Assembly: GCA_900556845.1 (NCBI GenBank) | Contig: USQO01000089.1 | Location: 1 to 7,415 of the forward strand | Source of the DNA: an uncultured Bacteroides sp. | GTDB lineage: Bacteria > Bacteroidota > Bacteroidia > Bacteroidales > Bacteroidaceae | Length of the DNA stretch: 7,415 nt | Reading direction: 5' to 3' | In this document: piece after piece, positions 5,690 through 7,415 of the stretch | How the letters are laid out: each line of letters begins with the position of its first letter | Position numbering within the stretch: position 1 is the first letter of the stretch | Notes under the pieces: model-generated | The model's database searches: none | Told to the model about the DNA's origin: nothing | What the model saw: only the letters and a program-made list of their open reading frames with translations | Position numbers and translations under genes: made by a program

Positions 5690-6733
5690 ATGGCACAGAT
5701 GAATTTTGGCGGTGTAATCGAAAATGTAGTTACCCGCGAGGAATTTCCACTTGACAAAGCACGTGAAGTATTAAAAAACGAAACTATTGCAGTAATTGGT
5801 TATGGTGTTCAGGGACCTGGACAGTCATTGAACTTGCGCGATAATGGCTTTAACGTAATCGTAGGCCAGCGCCAGGGTAAAACATACGAAAAGGCTGTTG
5901 CCGACGGATGGGTACCGGGCGAAACCCTGTTCAGCATTGAAGAAGCTTGCGAACGTGCAACTATCATCCAGGTATTGCTGTCGGATGCTGCACAGATTGC
6001 TTGCTGGCCAACCATCAAGAAATACCTTACTCCGGGCAAGGCACTGTATTTTTCACACGGTTTTGCCATCACTTATAAAGAAAGAACTGGTATCGTTCCT
6101 CCAGCAGACGTTGACGTAATTATGGTAGCTCCGAAAGGTTCGGGAACTTCACTGAGAACAATGTTCCTTGAAGGCCGTGGCTTGAACTCATCATACGCTA
6201 TCTTCCAGGATGCTACCGGTAAGGCATTCGACCGTGTTATTGCCTTGGGTATCGGTGTAGGTTCTGGTTACTTGTTCGAAACTACTTTCAAACGTGAAGT
6301 TTATTCAGACCTGACCGGTGAACGTGGTACACTGATGGGAGCAATCCAGGGATTGTTGCTGGCACAGTATGAAACTTTGCGTGAAAACGGACATACTCCA
6401 TCCGAAGCATTCAACGAAACAGTAGAAGAACTGACACAGTCATTGATGCCGTTGTTTGCTGCAAAAGGTATGGACTGGATGTATGCTAACTGCTCTACTA
6501 CTGCTCAGCGCGGTGCATTGGATTGGATGGGCCCGTTCCACGATGCTACAAAACCTGTATTCCAGAAACTGTACAAATCTGTAGCAGACGGTATCGAAGC
6601 GCAGCGTTCTATCGATTCTAACTCACAGCCAGACTACCGTGAAAAACTGAACGAAGAATTGCGTCAGTTGCGTGAAAGCGAAATGTGGCAGACTGGTGCT
6701 GTAGTACGTAAGCTCCGTCCTGAAAACAATTAA
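5690..6733 (+). CDS. ilvC: Ketol-acid reductoisomerase (NADP+), class I
   Basis: IlvC converts acetolactate or acetohydroxybutyrate to the 2,3-dihydroxy acids used by IlvD, through an Mg-dependent alkyl shift followed by NADPH reduction. ATG 5690 gives 347 residues starting MAQMNFGG, the usual start in Bacteroides; the in-frame TTG at 5684 is not needed. The N-terminal Rossmann domain holds GYGVQGPG (37-44) and the cofactor-specificity loop GQRQGKTY (59-66). Catalytic-site residues visible are His123 in SHGFAI, Lys149 in APKGSG, and Asp207 and Glu211 in SDLTGERG, followed by one knotted C-terminal domain. The length is the short class I form, unlike the long E. coli enzyme. Arg codons are nearly all CGT/CGC (17 of 19), against 7 of 13 in the preceding thioesterase gene, which suggests higher expression. 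Last gene of the operon. Confidence 0.97.
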   Translation: MAQMNFGGVIENVVTREEFPLDKAREVLKNETIAVIGYGVQGPGQSLNLRDNGFNVIVGQRQGKTYEKAVADGWVPGETLFSIEEACERATIIQVLLSDAAQIACWPTIKKYLTPGKALYFSHGFAITYKERTGIVPPADVDVIMVAPKGSGTSLRTMFLEGRGLNSSYAIFQDATGKAFDRVIALGIGVGSGYLFETTFKREVYSDLTGERGTLMGAIQGLLLAQYETLRENGHTPSEAFNETVEELTQSLMPLFAAKGMDWMYANCSTTAQRGALDWMGPFHDATKPVFQKLYKSVADGIEAQRSIDSNSQPDYREKLNEELRQLRESEMWQTGAVVRKLRPENN

Positions 6734-6771
6734 TGCACTACAGTCTGTATCAGACTTACCGTGTAATGCAT
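6733..6771 (+). other. Imperfect hairpin directly after the ilvC stop codon
   Basis: The outer arms 6733-6742 and 6762-6771 pair over 10 positions with one C-A mismatch. An inner stem pairs GTCTG (6743-6747) with CAGAC (6751-6755) around a 3-base loop, leaving a 6-base bulge at 6756-6761. There is no T-run. It ends 4 bases before the operon terminator, so the transcript would end in two stacked hairpins, perhaps protecting its 3' end. Confidence 0.55.
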
Positions 6772-6775
6772 AGAG

Positions 6776-6809
6776 AGAGTGCTGGTTGCTATACCGGCAC
6801 TCTTTTTTT
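6776..6809 (+). terminator. Intrinsic terminator of the ilv operon
   Basis: AGAGTGCTGGT (6776-6786) pairs with ACCGGCACTCT (6793-6803) over 11 bp with one G-U, around a 6-base loop, followed by a run of seven T (6803-6809). It lies 42 bp after the ilvC stop. Confidence 0.93.
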
Positions 6810-6967
6810 GTCTTATCTTTCGACTCATTAATTTCTGTATTCTTATTTCATTAGTTTCACAAGTTTTATTGTCTTTGCTTTTTTTGTCGGTTAGTCATCA
6901 GTGCATCATTGTTGTGACAAACATGCATCTTTTTTATGCTGAAACTATGGTATAAATGAGATACATG

Positions 6968-7006
6968 TTTATCATATCTGAGCGGAACTTGCGCAGTAAT
7001 GATAAA
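6968..7006. repeat. Inverted repeat with nested inner stem
   Basis: TTTATCAT (6968-6975) and ATGATAAA (6999-7006) form an 8-bp perfect inverted repeat. Inside it CTG (6978-6980) pairs with CAG (6994-6996), and CG (6983-6984) with CG (6992-6993). On the + strand the downstream flank is a run of A, so it is not a + strand terminator. It could be an operator dyad or an RNA hairpin. Confidence 0.45.
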
Positions 7007-7130
7007 AAAATGGTTACGGGCTAATAGAATCTCAACTTATGTTGAAAATATTATAGGTTTGACATTAATTAGATAATCGTTTCCCATGGTGAATTGTATA
7101 ATAAGTTATATTTATTGGTAAAAATAATTG

Positions 7131-7163
7131 TGGTCTGGAATGTAAATGCGAAACCTTAGACCA
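7131..7163. repeat. Inverted repeat upstream of the lipoprotein gene
   Basis: TGGTCT (7131-7136) and AGACCA (7158-7163) are perfect inverted arms. GG (7137-7138) and CC (7154-7155) can add two more pairs past a TT bulge. It lies 44 bp before the lipoprotein ATG. It may be a regulator site or a 5' leader hairpin; the support is only the symmetry. Confidence 0.35.
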
Positions 7164-7207
7164 TTCTACTTATTTTATTACAACAATATAACAAAGTTCA
7201 AAGTAAT

Positions 7208-7380
7208 ATGAAAACAAAGAATTTATTAGGGATGCTGATGCTATTCCTGTTTACATTTATCTTTATCAGTTGTGACAAAGATGATTTGGCAGACAAAGTT
7301 GAGACCATACGAATGCATGTGTCTGCGGAAACTGATACTTATACTCCTTGGGGAAGCGATACTCCTGTAGAGTGTATGCT
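7208..7380 (+). CDS. Surface-type lipoprotein, N-terminal fragment (DUF4377-like?)
   Basis: 57 complete codons are present; the gene is cut by adapter sequence at 7381. The N-terminus is a lipoprotein signal peptide: MKTKN, a strongly hydrophobic stretch at about 6-20, and the lipobox FISC with Cys22 as lipidated residue. The following residues DKDDLAD are acidic, like the lipoprotein export signal that sends Bacteroidetes lipoproteins to the outer face of the outer membrane, so surface exposure is inferred. The mature start VETIRMHVSAETDTYTPW, followed by PVECM, resembles the opening of DUF4377-type Bacteroidales lipoproteins, recalled from memory and based on only 35 mature residues. Function is unknown. 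It is separated from the ilv operon by a terminator and 400 bp, so it is an independent unit. Residues predicted beyond codon 57 are adapter-derived and must not be annotated. Confidence 0.8.
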
Positions 7381-7415
7381 CTGTCTCTTATACACATCTC
7401 CGAGCCCACGAGACC
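7381..7415. other. Illumina Nextera (Tn5) adapter contamination
   Basis: Bases 7381-7399 are CTGTCTCTTATACACATCT, the reverse complement of the 19-bp Tn5 mosaic end. Bases 7400-7414 are CCGAGCCCACGAGAC, the rest of the Nextera read-through adapter. The final C at 7415 is probably the first index base. This is library sequence left at the end of the contig, not genomic DNA or a natural transposon. Confidence 0.97.

Larger units (their letters stand above)
6810..7207. other. AT-rich intergenic region, no gene seen
   Basis: About 400 bases lie between the operon terminator and the lipoprotein start. Neither strand has an ORF with a credible protein, and I see no tRNA or rRNA. It contains two inverted repeats (6968-7006 and 7131-7163), listed separately. 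A -7-like box TAGGTTTG at 7054-7061 lacks a matching -33 box. The promoter of the downstream lipoprotein gene must lie here but cannot be placed with confidence. Confidence 0.7.

Noticed and set aside
6923..6955. 10-codon ORF in the intergenic region
   Set aside because: It is too short, has no unusual composition, no associated terminator and no promoter, and is expected by chance.
7054..7061. TAGGTTTG as -7 box for the lipoprotein gene
   Set aside because: It matches TAnnTTTG, but no TTTG-like -33 element lies 19-21 bp upstream, so it was not listed as a promoter.
7381..7399. Tn5 mosaic end as a natural transposon boundary
   Set aside because: It is followed immediately by the synthetic Nextera adapter portion, so it comes from library preparation.

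Overview
The window is a Bacteroidales chromosomal segment, most likely Bacteroides or Phocaeicola. The basis is the protein sequences, the gene order ilvD-ilvB-ilvN-thioesterase-ilvC, a promoter of the Bacteroides -33/-7 type (TTTG, 20 bp, TACCTTTG), weak Shine-Dalgarno sites, and a lipoprotein with an acidic stretch after its lipidated cysteine. All genes are on the + strand.

Layout. A small secreted helical protein of unknown function (13-384) ends at a strong hairpin terminator (409-448). Next comes an AT-rich control region with a promoter (562-593). Just after the predicted transcription start, a 29-codon ORF (613-702), too short for normal ORF calling, encodes a peptide whose core is IIEVLHIIRVVV. 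It is followed by a 14-bp hairpin with a U-run (725-759). The ORF's last codons (679-691) can pair with the 5' arm of that hairpin over 13 bp. This is a complete transcription attenuator for the operon.

The operon runs from ilvD (dihydroxy-acid dehydratase) through ilvB and ilvN (acetolactate synthase large and regulatory subunits) and an acyl-ACP thioesterase to ilvC (ketol-acid reductoisomerase), ending at a terminator (6776-6809). Together IlvBN, IlvC and IlvD make the 2-keto acid precursors of valine, isoleucine and leucine. These keto acids also prime the branched-chain fatty acids typical of Bacteroidales, which may explain the embedded thioesterase. Control appears to act at two levels: attenuation sensing charged Ile/Val tRNAs, and feedback inhibition through the IlvN ACT domain, whose valine-contact positions are intact.

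After the operon, about 400 bp of AT-rich intergenic DNA holds two inverted repeats but no convincing gene. It leads to the start of a surface-type lipoprotein (7208 onward, probably DUF4377-like). The last 35 bases are not biological: 7381-7414 is the Illumina Nextera (Tn5) adapter, so the lipoprotein gene is cut by the contig end and genomic sequence stops at 7380.
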